Part shown: positions 24,778-36,084 of the stretch, one piece after another
Layout: each line of letters begins with the position of its first letter
Numbering within the stretch: the first letter of the stretch is position 1
From: Turbatrix aceti
Taxonomy: Eukaryota; Nematoda; Chromadorea; Rhabditida; Panagrolaimidae
Reading direction: 5' to 3'
Length of the DNA stretch: 64,000 bases
Assembly: GCA_963969345.1 (NCBI GenBank)
Contig: OZ017766.1
Location: 4,960,001 to 5,024,000 of the forward strand
Notes under the pieces: generated by a model
What the model was told of the DNA's origin: nothing
The model's database searches: none
Seen by the model: only the letters and a program-made list of their open reading frames with translations
Program-made: the position numbers and the translations under genes

Positions 24778-25334
24778 TCAAGAAGTTTTCTTCGGCTCAA
24801 TGATAGCCTTTGTGTGGAGTGCCGTAGCGATGGGTGCCTGATCGGTCTTGCGATACATGTTCGCCTTCGTGAACGCAAGCGTCCTTCCAGCACGGACGAC
24901 TTCGGCATCGATGATTACGGTTTCGCCGAGTTTGGCTGCGGAAATGTAGGATACGTTGAGATCCACGGAGACGCCTGGCAGTCCTCGGGGTGTTGCGACG
25001 AGTGCCGTAGTCGTAACGACGTCGAAGAGAGTCGCCGTGCAACCGCCCTGCAAAAAAACAAATAAACAAACGTAAACAAAACAAAATGCAACAAAAAACA
25101 CGTACATGCATAGTGCCGACAGGATTCAGCAGCGCTTCTGTAACATCGAGTTCTACCTTCACTCTGCCTTCTGTGGCTTCCAGCACGCGACACTAAAATT
25201 TTTGTTTTTGTAAAACCGACGAAAAATGATCAATGAAAACTACAAACTTGGCCAGAAGGCTGCATGTAATTATTCATCTTCTGGTAACTTTTGTACAGAT
25301 TCTGGATAAGTGGTAGATACTTTTTGGTGGACAT
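24778..25334 (-). CDS. ACOT13-like hotdog thioesterase, copy B (147 aa)
   Basis: Exons are 25334-25248, 25192-25106 and 25047-24778, phase 0 at each junction. Same family as copy A: Asn52 and the catalytic turn H58-GG60 (NPVGTMHGGCTATLFD), with the second intron splitting the HGG motif between His and Gly. The following strands (VSVDLNVSYISAAKLGETVIIDAEVV) match copy A in order and spacing. It probably hydrolyses acyl-CoAs as a tetramer, like ACOT13, but substrate range cannot be read. The extra intron in copy B relative to copy A shows that the duplication is not very recent. Confidence 0.9.
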
Positions 25335-26136
25335 GATGCGGACAATAGCTGGCAAGTAAGTGCCGCTGGAAGAAAAATACAAATCAGGTGATCTTTTATG
25401 AATTTTAGTATTCGGTGTTCTCGAACGGAATTTGCCTATACCTGAACGCGCACGCGCTCATGCAATAATAATCATTCAAAAATTATGTTTTTGATTTTAT
25501 TTGACATTACGAATTTCAAATGACTTTCAAATTATCCTAAAAGAAGGTCGAATCAATCAAATTACCCGAAAAACCGATGAAAGTATTCCCGCGGTTACAC
25601 TTATTTTTTTTTAATGTAATTAACCTTTTTTTGTTCGATCGACGTCATTTCAGTTGTTTCTTTGAGTTGACGTCATTTCAACCGTAAGTGGTGAAACACG
25701 GTACTGTTGTCCTTGTTTCATCCATTATGTTTGATCTGAACATTCAAAGAAAAGAACACGATGATCTTATTTACTTGTATTGAAACAAAATGCAAGAATA
25801 TCTCATACTATCTAGATTTTCCAGCATCCTGTTCACGCCCCTTTATTGGTCACAAATTTTTTTTCTTCACCACCCTTCCATCTTCCTCGTCAATATTTCC
25901 TAGAGGCTTCATTCAGTTTTACAATGCAGTAGATGCGTGGGCTGGCTGATGGGTTTGTCATTTACCGAACTTGCCTTTTTTTCTTACACCGTTCTACTGA
26001 GTGAGTGAGTCCCCAAAGCTACCGTCACGCATAGATCGTAAGATCCACCCACGGGCATCCCTGGGGGAATCCGTGACTTTTTTTGTTGTCAGTTAAACAA
26101 AAGTCACCAACTTTCAAAATCCAGCTGTTTTTTACG
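25335..26136. other. Intergenic region upstream of the EGR gene
   Basis: An 800-bp spacer between the divergent thioesterase B (minus) and EGR (plus) genes. It should hold both promoters. Two copies of GACGTCATTTCA lie near 25640-25680, containing the CRE/AP-1-like half-site GACGTCA. No gene is supported. Confidence 0.5.
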
Positions 26137-27528
<1,392 letters not shown>

Positions 27529-27574
27529 CCAAAAAAAAGTATATTGACTTTGACATTTTTTATTTTGGAATAAA

Positions 27575-28322
27575 ATATTTTTGTCGTCAATTGAAGCCAT
27601 TTTTACATGTTAAAAAAATTTGCAGTCAGACCAGTTTTTAAAAAAGTTCTATGATTGTTGTTTGATTTTTAAAAAAATCTGCAACACGTTTTTCCATTTT
27701 TTTACAAAAACCCGCGTCATTTTTCGCGTTCATGATTTTTGATTTTTATCAGAAATGCAAATGCAAATGTACTTTTAGGGTGCTCTACTTTCCTGCGCGG
27801 ATATCTGCGGGATAAGATGAGAGATAAGGAAGAAAAATGTTTTCTATGTCCTTTGTTTTGCACAACTGATGTTTACGTACATCAATAATCACAATCACCC
27901 ACGATGTTTGTTTTAAAATTGGTTTCGTGATTTACAGTAGCTTTTGCGAACCAACGATATCGTATATACAACGTAGTTTGAATGCGCAAACATGTACATG
28001 ATCAGAAATGTCATCGTATGTTCCCAAAAAGATCTCCACACAAAACTGTGAACTTGGTTTAGTGCGGATCTCACTCATGTTTGTATTCCCCGGGGAAATG
28101 AAAATGAACCGTGCAGAAAAAATTTTAAAAGCAGCGCATGCATTTACAAAGCGCCATGCCATGGTGGTTGCCGGGCATCGCATCGAACATCGGGACTTTG
28201 TATGTAGCAACGACCGAATGAATACGAGTCAGTCGAGTGCCGAGCCTGCAGGACAATAAAATACGAGTTGGGAAGGTCTTTTGTGGAACAAAAAGAATTT
28301 TTGGTGGCAGTTATCGACTAAT
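27575..28322. other. Intergenic region upstream of the paraoxonase-like gene
   Basis: AT-rich spacer of about 750 bp. Short open frames around 28008-28259 show no family similarity and no codon bias, and I do not call them. Confidence 0.4.
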
Positions 28323-29666
28323 ATGTTTCTCACCAAAACTACTACACTTGTTGTGCCATTGAGTGCCATATTGAGTTATTGTGTTATTTATTTTTTGTAA
28401 GTTAAATTTTTTTTGAAAAATATCCAAATTTTCAAAAAAAAATTTTTTTCATGTTTTTTACCCTCAATTTTTTAGAAGTTATTTAGACATCAACAAACGA
28501 GTGTATAACCACGTACCAGGTGAATGCTCCCAACTGCTGCACGATGAGCATCGGAGAGGCGCTGCAAATCTGGATACGTTTGACGATGTTGTCGTTTTCT
28601 CCAGTGTAAGCCAGTTACATCCATTCATTTGTTATAAAATGTTTTTGCGTGTCACTTCCTGTTTCAAACCAGTCAGCAAAAAAAACAATACAGTTTTATG
28701 GAAGTTGGGTTGGTTTGCAGGGATCAGATATCAACAATGCAACAAATGCGACCGGTACACTGCTTTACTGGAGATACGGATCCCGGGAAATCGGACAGGT
28801 GTCCATCGAAGGAGACATCGGCCAAGAATTCAAATTTAATCCACACGGACTTTCATTTTACATGAATCAGCTGGTCGCTGTCACCACACTCAACGGCATG
28901 TCTCCCCACGATAGAATCGACATTTTCAACGTTGTTGGCTCAAAACAATTCAAAGAACGGAAAACTCCTTTTTTTCGAATCAAATATGCTTCTTCCATTT
29001 CAAATTCTCAAATGACGGGACTCCGTGGAATTGTTGCCGTTGGCAGAGACCGATTTTACGTCGCTAACCAACACCGATTTCGAAGCAAACCCCTGCAGGC
29101 AGCTGAAAGCTTTTTCAAACTCTCAACCGGGGGTATTTTTTATTACGATGGAAAAAAATTGCACGTAGCAGCTCAGGGCTTGGCCACGCCTACCGGACTG
29201 GCTTACGACCGGTCAAAACGGCACCTTTACGTTACCTGCCATTCGGCAATGAAAATCGTGATTTTCAAGGCCTCCTTTCAGAATTTGACTAAAATTAACG
29301 TAAGCACTTGAATTTTGGATTTTTTTTGGATTTTCAAATATTTTGTAGGAAATTCAACTTCAAACAGCACCGTACTCGATCACGTTCGATCCTTTTACCC
29401 TGCAACTTCTTATCACAGCCCATCCGATTAAATTACGATACTTCTTGTACGACTTTGATCCTTTTTCGTATTTTGCACCGTCGCAGGTGCTTCAACTGAA
29501 ACGACGAAAAAAGAGATGGTCGATAACTCAGCTCTACGTCAACGATGGGGCCACTATTTCGGCGGCCACGAGTGCCATTATGGTTTTTCCGAATGAAAAA
29601 CCTCCACAGTTGATTATTGGTAACGTGTATGACAGTCTCTTAGCGTGTGATTTGACTGCAGTGTAA
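28323..29666 (+). CDS. Membrane paraoxonase-like protein (MEC-6/POML type), 366 aa
   Basis: Exons are 28323-28396, 28476-28605, 28721-29299 and 29349-29666, all in frame. The protein starts with an uncleaved-type hydrophobic anchor of about 20 residues (TTLVVPLSAILSYCVIYFL) and continues with the six-bladed propeller of the PON/arylesterase family. Landmarks are FNPHGLSFY (His115 position in PON1), RGIVAVGRDRFYVANQH, PTGLAYDRSKRHLYV and the final LIIGNVYDSLLACDL. Positions that hold calcium in PON1 look altered (the E53-D54 site reads A-N and the D269-N270 site reads P-Y), so hydrolase activity is doubtful. In C. elegans the related MEC-6 and POML-1 are membrane-anchored ER chaperones for DEG/ENaC channels; a similar role is inferred. 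Confidence 0.85.
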
Positions 29667-29894
29667 TTTTTATTGTATCAGTAAAAATTAAAAAAAAATA
29701 AAAAAAACAGTGAATCTTTTGGGGTTACAATTTGTGAGCAATGCTGATCTGTAATCTCCCGATTTGCAAAAATTGTTTACGTCAACAATTGCAACGGTGT
29801 GCAAGAATTCAATTTTTGTAGTCGACCCTTATCGATCGAGACCTGTCGTTTAGCGCTGGCTGCGGTAAAATAAAAACAGTTGACAACACCGAAA

Positions 29895-30899
29895 ATGGAC
29901 CCAGAAGCCGCTCGCAAACATACTTCTTCGCCGGAGACGTTTTCCTTCGACAACCGTGATGTCATAATCTTCAACCTCGGAGGTGAGCATCCTCAAACTT
30001 TTTTATCCCTCAAAAATCACATTTTTCAGTCGGAGCAAGAGCCTGCAACCCGCGATGGATCTACGAAAGCGCGGATGACTTTCAGACTTTTCCGACATTT
30101 GTCATCGCTCCCATGATGCTATCTTCGTCGCTGAATTCGTGGCCTGGAATCGCGTTTGACCTCACAAGGGTTGTTCATGGCGAGCAGTACATCGAGATCC
30201 TCGACGAACTTCCGACGTCTGGAACGCTGGAGACGACGGCTTCGGTGCCGGACATCCTCGACAAAGGCAGCGGAGCTCTCATTTTGACTGATGCGATCGT
30301 CAAAAATAAAGATACCGGAAAACCGGTGGCTTTTCTACAGATGGCTACTTTCCAGGTGAGACCAGCGAACTAATAAAACTAACGTAATACGGTCGTTTTT
30401 ATGCAAAACGTAATTATCAAAAAAAATTATTTAAAAAACGAAAAAACGCAATTACCCATTTTCTAATTTTCAGATCGGCGCCGGTCGCTTCGGCGGACCC
30501 AAAAAAAGCCCAGCAGAACACCCCGGAGTTTCTCCACCCGACCGTCAGCCGGATGTGTCCACCGAAGAAGCCATTCCCCGTTCACAGGCTGCGCTCTACC
30601 GCCTCGGCTCCCGTGATATGAATCCCCTCCATGTCGACCCCGACTTTGCTGCTCTCGGCGGCTTCGACGCTCCCATTCTCCACGGCATGTGCACGCTGGG
30701 ATTTTCTGTGCGCCACGTTATTAACGCCTTTGCGAAGGGGGACGGACGCCTCGTCAAAGCCATCAAGGCGAGGTTCACGGCCCCTGTGCCTCTGGGATCG
30801 ACGATCGTAACGTATATGTGGCGGGTCGGTGACCGAGTTCACTTCCAGACACGTCTCAAGAACGGGACGAAAGCCTGTCATTTCTCACGCCTATGTTGA
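29895..30899 (+). CDS. MaoC-type 2-enoyl-CoA hydratase 2 (MAOC-1/HSD17B4 C-domain), frame break at 3' end
   Basis: Exons are 29895-29982, 30030-30355 and 30474-30899, giving 279 aa as read. It is a stand-alone double-hotdog hydratase 2, equal to the middle domain of peroxisomal multifunctional enzyme 2, and should hydrate trans-2-enoyl-CoA to (3R)-hydroxyacyl-CoA in peroxisomal beta-oxidation. The catalytic signature is YRLGSRDMNPLHVDP with Asp186, Asn188 and His191, followed by GFDAPILHGMCTLGFS. HGEQYIEI and VPDILDKGSGA also match. At 30873-30878 the frame reads GCC TGT. One base fewer gives the conserved AVISHAYVDL ending and a stop at 30925-30927 after NDNSKL, a PTS1 peroxisomal signal. 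The annotated stop at 30897-30899 loses it, so a sequencing error or a mutation is likely. Confidence 0.88.
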
Positions 30900-30927
30900 C
30901 TTGAAAAACGATAATTCTAAGTTGTAG

Positions 30928-31285
30928 TTCTTTTTTTCTTCTTGTTCGTTGATTAAAAAATATTTGATTGATATGAACCGGATGCCAAAGATGGTCACAA
31001 AGACAACATTTATTAAACTTCCGCCATTTGTAAATCAAGAACGTTGATCGCTTCAGTTTTTGCGCCAAAAAGTGTTTTATCATTCCGCAAAAAAATTGTC
31101 AAAAATATGTATAAAGCGAGGCCAAAAGTTGAAGCATGATTATGATCGCCTTCCGTGCTTATTTCCGTGCAGCGATAAGACATTCTTGAATGTGCTATAT
31201 CATGTATTGCTGATATCTTAAATGTACATGCTACAATTAAGCATAGAACACTTGCGTTGTGATTGTTTGTTGTTGCGTAAAAAAA
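30928..31285. other. Intergenic region
   Basis: A spacer of 358 bp between the hydratase gene and the secreted two-domain gene. No further feature seen. Confidence 0.4.
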
Positions 31286-32624
31286 ATGACTGCATGGACC
31301 GTCATTATTCTTGCTTGCCTGGCACCAAGCGTGCTGGCATACACCTATTGCACCGCCGTTCACACAGAACTGTTTGTTTTGATTGAGGACACGCAGATCG
31401 TTCTGGGCTTTATGGCGACCGATGTTGAATTCGATAGCCCTCGGCCAAACTACTCAAGCTTCCGGCTCACAGGCTTGTCGCACAGCATTGCAGACCCCTC
31501 GCTTTCCTTCGGTCAGCTATCGTACACAACTTCACTACTTACAATCTTGTCAACATCTCCGGAATTGGCGCTTCGGGTCTAGTTCTCAACAGCATGGTCC
31601 ACTTTCAAGTTCAGGTGACGGTAAATGGTACCAGTCTCGCGCTAGACTTAAATGAAAGGACCCTGCTTTATCAGGGAACAATCTACGATGTTTACACAAT
31701 AGGATTCCCTGTGTAGGTCTTACAACTTTTTTTTTTGTCATTTTCAGCGTTTTTTTGATAATCTATGATGTGAATGTCACATATGTATTCGTACCAATTC
31801 CAGCCCTTGCTTAGGAACCCGCGAACCTCTAAGCAATGGAAATGTCCATCTCGACACCATTATCTCCATCTGCTGTACCCGGCGGCGTACAGTCACTCCT
31901 CCGCCGACAACACGTACTCTTATTCCGGCTTTATGTAAAAATATTGGAATCCAATGAAATTTAGGAACATGCAAGCAGCTGCAAAGCAATGCGACATTTA
32001 TCAATGGCTACAATCAGTTTGCTGTCGTAAACATTACTGCAGACATAGATAATCAGGGCGACGTAACGTTCTCCAACAACAACTTATTTGTGCCAGACAT
32101 GTACATTAACGAATCGCTGAGCGCTGACAGCAGGTTCAACTCCATGGCCAGCACTGCGTAAGCCATATTTTCAAAAAAACAACATTTGTGTTACCTTTCA
32201 AAAAATTTTTGTGCTTGCTCTATTTAGTTTGTACCTGTTTGTATTGTTTTGCAGGTTGAGTGAGAAACTTAATATATTTCCTTCCGGCAGCCAGATATAC
32301 CTCACAACAAGGATTTACAATGAAGACTCCTCCATCGGCCTCTACTCAAGTCTGGGATATTTTCAGTACAAGCAAGGCCTAATCACCGGATTCAACGGTC
32401 AAGGATTGACCGAGGCGTTACCATGCGTCACGCAGAACTTGCCGTACATGCCGGTCAAAACAAACAGTAAAAGCACCATTGTTTTGTCTTCAGTTTATTC
32501 CCCGTGATTTTTAGCTAAATACACGCAGGTTACGAGTGTTTCTACAATCTGCTGTACCAAATTCGGCGACATCGAAAAAATTAATGACGTCACGGAAAAA
32601 GAAGTCAAACCTCTTCGGAAGTAA
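31286..32624 (+). CDS. Secreted two-domain protein of unknown family, about 326 aa
   Basis: Proposed exons are 31286-31521, 31593-31712, 31804-31913, 31965-32157, 32255-32466 and 32515-32624. All join in frame, but the first intron (71 nt, GTACAC...CTCAACAG) is my least certain junction. The only other reading is a frame break near 31515. The N-terminus is a signal peptide (TVIILACLAPSVLA). Two parts end alike, IISICCTRRR and VSTICCTKFG, each preceded by a PC-containing strand (VPCLGT and LPCVTQ), so the protein looks like an internal duplication. Several N-glycosylation sequons (NGT, NAT, NIT, NES) support an extracellular location. A TPPPTT linker separates the halves. I do not recognise the family. 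The 3' end is convergent with the paraplegin-like gene, only 154 bp away. Confidence 0.65.
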
Positions 32625-32778
32625 TAAAAAACTCGACAAAACTCACCAAAACTAAAAATGGTCTAAATTGAAATTATTGCACAAACACATTCTTTAGAAA
32701 TCCATGTTCGATAAAAAATATTTAGTTTATACGGTTGAAAATGAACCTAACAAAATACAAACCAGGCAGTTAAAACAG

Positions 32779-34010
32779 TCATTTCGTCTTTCCGGCACCT
32801 TTTGCCGCCTTCGCAGCCTCAGCCTGCCTCTGACGAATCGTGCGTAAGAGAAGTCGACTGTACTGAGCACCCAGCCATCCGAGGATCAGGAAACCGACAA
32901 AGAGTTCCACAAGCCTAAAAAAATCTATTTGCAAGCAGCCAAAAAAAAGTAAAAAAAAAAGGTTCTCACTTGACGCCGGTCAATCCGTGATGGTAGTTAA
33001 TGGGCACGGCATCTTTGAGGGGAATGCCCATCGTTTCCTCGAAATGCCGAATTTCGAGTCGAAATTGATCGGGCTGACTTCCTTCCCGGTTGAACTTCAC
33101 GGCAACTGCCGGCTTGTTGAATGGGATGCCATTAATCACGGCGCCTGGCTGGAGGATGGCAACCGCGAGCTGTTGTTCCGGAATGTAGGTAACTTTGACG
33201 ACCTGAAAAAGAAAAAGTTTTACGATACGCGGTGAAAAAAGTAATGAAAAATTATTGAACTGTTATAAGTAACAATATAAGAGTCCAAAAGTATTATTCT
33301 CAAGAATCCGACAATCAAAAGTAACAAAATACAAACAAAAAATGTTACTCTCGAAAATCAGATAATCAGAAGTAACATAAAAAAACCAAAAAATGTTATC
33401 TTCAAAAATTTGACCGTAAAAATTAACAAATTCTCGTTTTTTCAATGCATGTCTTTGAAAATTACTATTTGATAATCAAATTCCCCCGATCAATCGCCAA
33501 AAAAGAGCAACCAACCTCTCCAGCAGCCAAAAAGTGCTTGAGAAAGTGGTCAAAGTCGATGGGAGCATCAGCGAGCGCATCCAGAATATTCTGGTCACTG
33601 ATCGTAGCCGTCGAAAGCACAGATCCAATGAGCATGAAGGAAATCACAAATGTCGACACGGTGATGAAGACAGCGAAGAGTTGCAATTTTTTGAGAATGC
33701 GCGGATCGATTTTCATAGGAGGCTTGCCACTGCCATTGTCACCAGGCGGTGGAGGAGGCTCTTTCGGAGGTTCCTCATTCTGTGAACCAAATCCCGATGG
33801 AGATTGTGTTGATCGAGTTCGGAGAAATCTTCGGCCTGAAACAGAGCTTCAGAGATGATCGTAAAAAATAAGAGGCGAACTTTCAACGACGACACATCTG
33901 GGAGAGCAGTCGAGGCTAGAGCCAGTCCGTGGCACGGAAATTCGGCAGATCAGTAGCCTCGACGATGGATGCAAAAATCGGTGACTGAGAAGACGACTGA
34001 TTACGACCAT
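32779..34010 (-). CDS. Paraplegin-like protein ending before the AAA+ protease (FtsH_ext domain only), 272 aa
   Basis: Exons are 34010-33881, 33835-33516, 33202-32970 and 32914-32779. The N-terminus is basic, acid-free and Arg/Leu/Ser-rich, like a mitochondrial presequence. A Pro-rich acidic linker follows (EEPPKEPPPPPGD), then TM1 (LQLFAVFITVSTFVISFMLIG). Next is an FtsH_ext domain matching paraplegin (DFDHFLKHFLAAGEV, VAILQPGAVINGIPF, ETMGIPLKDAVPINY), then TM2 (LFVGFLILGWLGAQY) and a short Lys/Ala/Arg tail ending GAGKTK. Full m-AAA subunits (SPG7, AFG3L2) continue with the AAA+ ATPase and HExxH peptidase. Here the stop at 32779-32781 is followed by only 154 bp before the next gene, so no protease domain exists. 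It may modulate the m-AAA complex; this is inference. The first donor (A|GTTCGC) is somewhat uncertain. Confidence 0.82.
33242..33430 (-). repeat. Intronic GTTACTTTT/AATAACATTTTT tandem repeat, copy 1
   Basis: It lies in the 313-nt intron (33203-33515) of the minus-strand paraplegin-like gene. Read in the gene's sense direction it shows repeats of GTTACTTNTGATTNTC followed by GAGTAACATTTTTT or close variants, degenerate relative to the other copies. Same family and same sense orientation as the copies in four other genes. Confidence 0.7.
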
Positions 34011-34165
34011 GTGGTTGGATAACGGTGAGAACAACAACAAAAACAGAGCAAAAAAAAGTTGTAAACAACGGGAGACCACTGTGCGTGTGTTGTTTCGGGG
34101 AACACTGTGTCGTAATCGACTTCAATTGGCGTAAAACTGTCCGGCGATTCAACGGAGAGCACAAG

Positions 34166-34565
34166 CAGGCATGTCAGGGGGCATAAAATTTTGGGCCCCG
34201 GCCCCCGACTTCTTGCCCCCGGTCCCGGCCCCCGGACCCCCCTATGCCCCCTTCACAAAATAGTTTTTTGATATTGAAAAAAATGTTTAAAAAGTTATAC
34301 CAAAACATGATCTATAACAATTGGGCGACTTTTAATTCATTGGATAAGCACTTTAGGGGCCTTCCTTTCGCTAAATTGTCTTCCGCGGAAGTGTCTTTCG
34401 CGGAATTGATCACCCCTACTACGTTGTTTTTGGTTTTCAAGAAGAAAAAAAATCTTTGGGGGGCCTGAGGGGGCTTTGGGGGTCTGCCTCTATCGGCCCC
34501 CTGCCCCCGGGGGCCGGGGTCACTCCCGGCCCCGGGGGGTCGTCGGCCCCTTTCTGACATGCCTG
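34166..34565. mobile_element. Second hAT-type MITE with 8-bp target-site duplication
   Basis: The termini are perfect inverted repeats, CAGGCATGTCAG (34166-34177) and CTGACATGCCTG (34554-34565). The octamer AGCACAAG lies on both sides (34158-34165 and 34566-34573). Subterminal zones are extremely GC-rich (GGCCCCGGCCCCCG at the left, CCCCCGGGGGCCGGGG at the right) around an AT-rich core, a very unusual base composition for this genome. There is no coding capacity. Ends starting CAG with an 8-bp duplication point to hAT, a family distinct from the MITE at 8996. It lies 155 bp upstream of the paraplegin-like start, in its likely promoter. Confidence 0.92.
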
Positions 34566-34680
34566 AGCACAAGTATACTTGTCCTTCTGTAAATAAAGTT
34601 TTTTTGACTGTCAGAAATATTTATAGACTTACCGTGATAGCACGTGCACCCCTTGACGTTGACAATCGCGGTTATTTGTG

Positions 34681-35040
34681 ATGCTCAAAGAAATCACGAC
34701 ATACGCCGAAGCCCGATCATACTCTTCAGAAGAAATCGAACAGCTGGAAGCTCTTATGAAGAAGTTTTTCAAAGAATTGCGCCGTATCCCGAAACTTTCA
34801 TTCACGCCTCTGCTACATGTGCTGGAAGTCCACGTCGTCGAATTCATGAAGCGCCATGGTTCGTGGTCGTTGTTCAGCGAACAGGGTATTGAAGCAATTC
34901 ATGCCAGGTTCAATGAAGCAGGTAAACGTATTCCCGGATTCAGCCCGGAGTGTATGGAAAAACGGGCTGATTACCTCGTCACGATGCAAAACACCGGAGC
35001 TTATGTTGCACTTTGTGATCATAAAAAGCAAAAGAAATGA
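34681..35040 (+). CDS. Small ORF (119 aa), possibly derived from a transposable element
   Basis: A single exon with a clean ATG and a Lys-rich end. It is mostly helical, with segments EEIEQLEALMKKFFKELRR, LLHVLEVHVVEFMKRHGSW and FSEQGIEAIHARFNEAG. The order LHxLExHVxEF, then GxWSLFSEQGIE, then HARFN recalls the C-terminal part of repetitive uncharacterised invertebrate proteins that are usually linked to transposons. I base that on memory of the pattern and cannot search. A full-length version would be much longer, so this is either a fragment or an exapted piece. It begins 115 bp after the hAT MITE. Confidence 0.5.
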   Translation: MLKEITTYAEARSYSSEEIEQLEALMKKFFKELRRIPKLSFTPLLHVLEVHVVEFMKRHGSWSLFSEQGIEAIHARFNEAGKRIPGFSPECMEKRADYLVTMQNTGAYVALCDHKKQKK

Positions 35041-35472
35041 TTTGTATTGTACCGAGAAACAATTTGTATTGTAGCAAAGTATTGTAATTATGTAGCTATG
35101 TAGTTTAATAATAAATACTGTTTTTTCAAGTAATTTCAACGGGCAACAGATGCGCTTGCGCGCACCTTTATAAGGAAAAACAGTTATCAGCAGCTAACTT
35201 TAATGTTTCAAGGCGAAATTGCACCAAATTTTCAGGATACCTTCTTCAACACCGTATGCATCTGTCATAAAAATTTCAGAACTCTGTACAGAATACTGTT
35301 TGTGAAATTATCACAAACGTTTTTGAAAATGTGTGTTTTTGGAAATATGCAGCGAGACTCACAATAAATATTTTTTTTCAAAAATGGCATCAAAATGTTC
35401 GCAAGAATGTGCTTAATCGATGACAATTTCAATCTAAACAAACAGTTGCATCTTAATATTTTTGTTTTGCAA
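35041..35472. other. Intergenic region
   Basis: AT-rich DNA downstream of the 34681 ORF; AATAAA at about 35109. No gene seen. Confidence 0.4.
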
Positions 35473-35826
35473 TTATCTGTGGTGCACTTTCAAGAAAAAC
35501 AAGGGTGCGCGCGCAGGCAAAAATTTTCTTAAGCCAGGTGGCCACTTTTTTTCACAGTTTGCGCGAACTAAAAATAGGCTTACCGATACGCTGTGCAATC
35601 GTTCCGACGGTGAGCCAATCAACTTTGGTTTGAACGTGGATTTCCAGGCAGGTATTGTCCTTGCCTCATTCATAAGCAGACCTTTGTCGACGTACCGAGG
35701 ATTTCCTGCGTTGGCAGTGCGTTGGAAAGTACCTGAAAATACAAAAGCAAAAGTTATACTGTAAAAGATACAAAAAAACTTACTTCCACGGTAATGTCTG
35801 AATGGGCCAAATTTTGTGCATAACAT
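35473..35826 (-). CDS. Small hypothetical protein, two exons, about 100 aa
   Basis: Exons are 35826-35784 and 35732-35473. The donor GGAA|GTAAGT and the acceptor GTATTTTCAG are strong; the 51-nt intron has no stop, so retention would also stay open. The start is the second possible one (no ATG further upstream in frame). The protein is basic (FRHYRG, RTANAGNPRYVDKG, WKSTFKPK), short and without a membrane segment, suggesting a small mitochondrial or ribosomal protein, but I recognise no family. The C-terminal part after SERLHSVS may instead be intron, since a GTAAGC donor occurs there. Coordinates of the 3' end are therefore weak. Confidence 0.42.
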   Translation of the reverse strand: MLCTKFGPFRHYRGSKFFCIFYSITFAFVFSGTFQRTANAGNPRYVDKGLLMNEARTIPAWKSTFKPKLIGSPSERLHSVSVSLFLVRANCEKKWPPGLRKFLPARAPLFFLKVHHR

Positions 35827-36084
35827 TTTTCTCGACACTTATTTTGTTACTTTACAAATTTAGATTTTTGTAGACAACGTTTTTCCCTTTTAAAGTTACT
35901 TTTGGCGCGTTGTATAAACTATACAAATTTTTTGCACGTTTTTTTTCAGTTTTCTGTGGAATTTACATGGCACATGCGTAATTCCATTCGAAAAATATCA
36001 ACGATGAGATACGACTTCGGGTGATTCGTGGAGCGTGCGCGCGTTTGTCTATTGCTTCCCTGACCGTACTGCAGCGGCGTAACG

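Noticed and set aside
31383..31655. Alternative plus-strand frame of 90 codons
   Set aside because: It overlaps the secreted two-domain gene in another frame, lacks a signal peptide and does not connect to the downstream ICCT exons.
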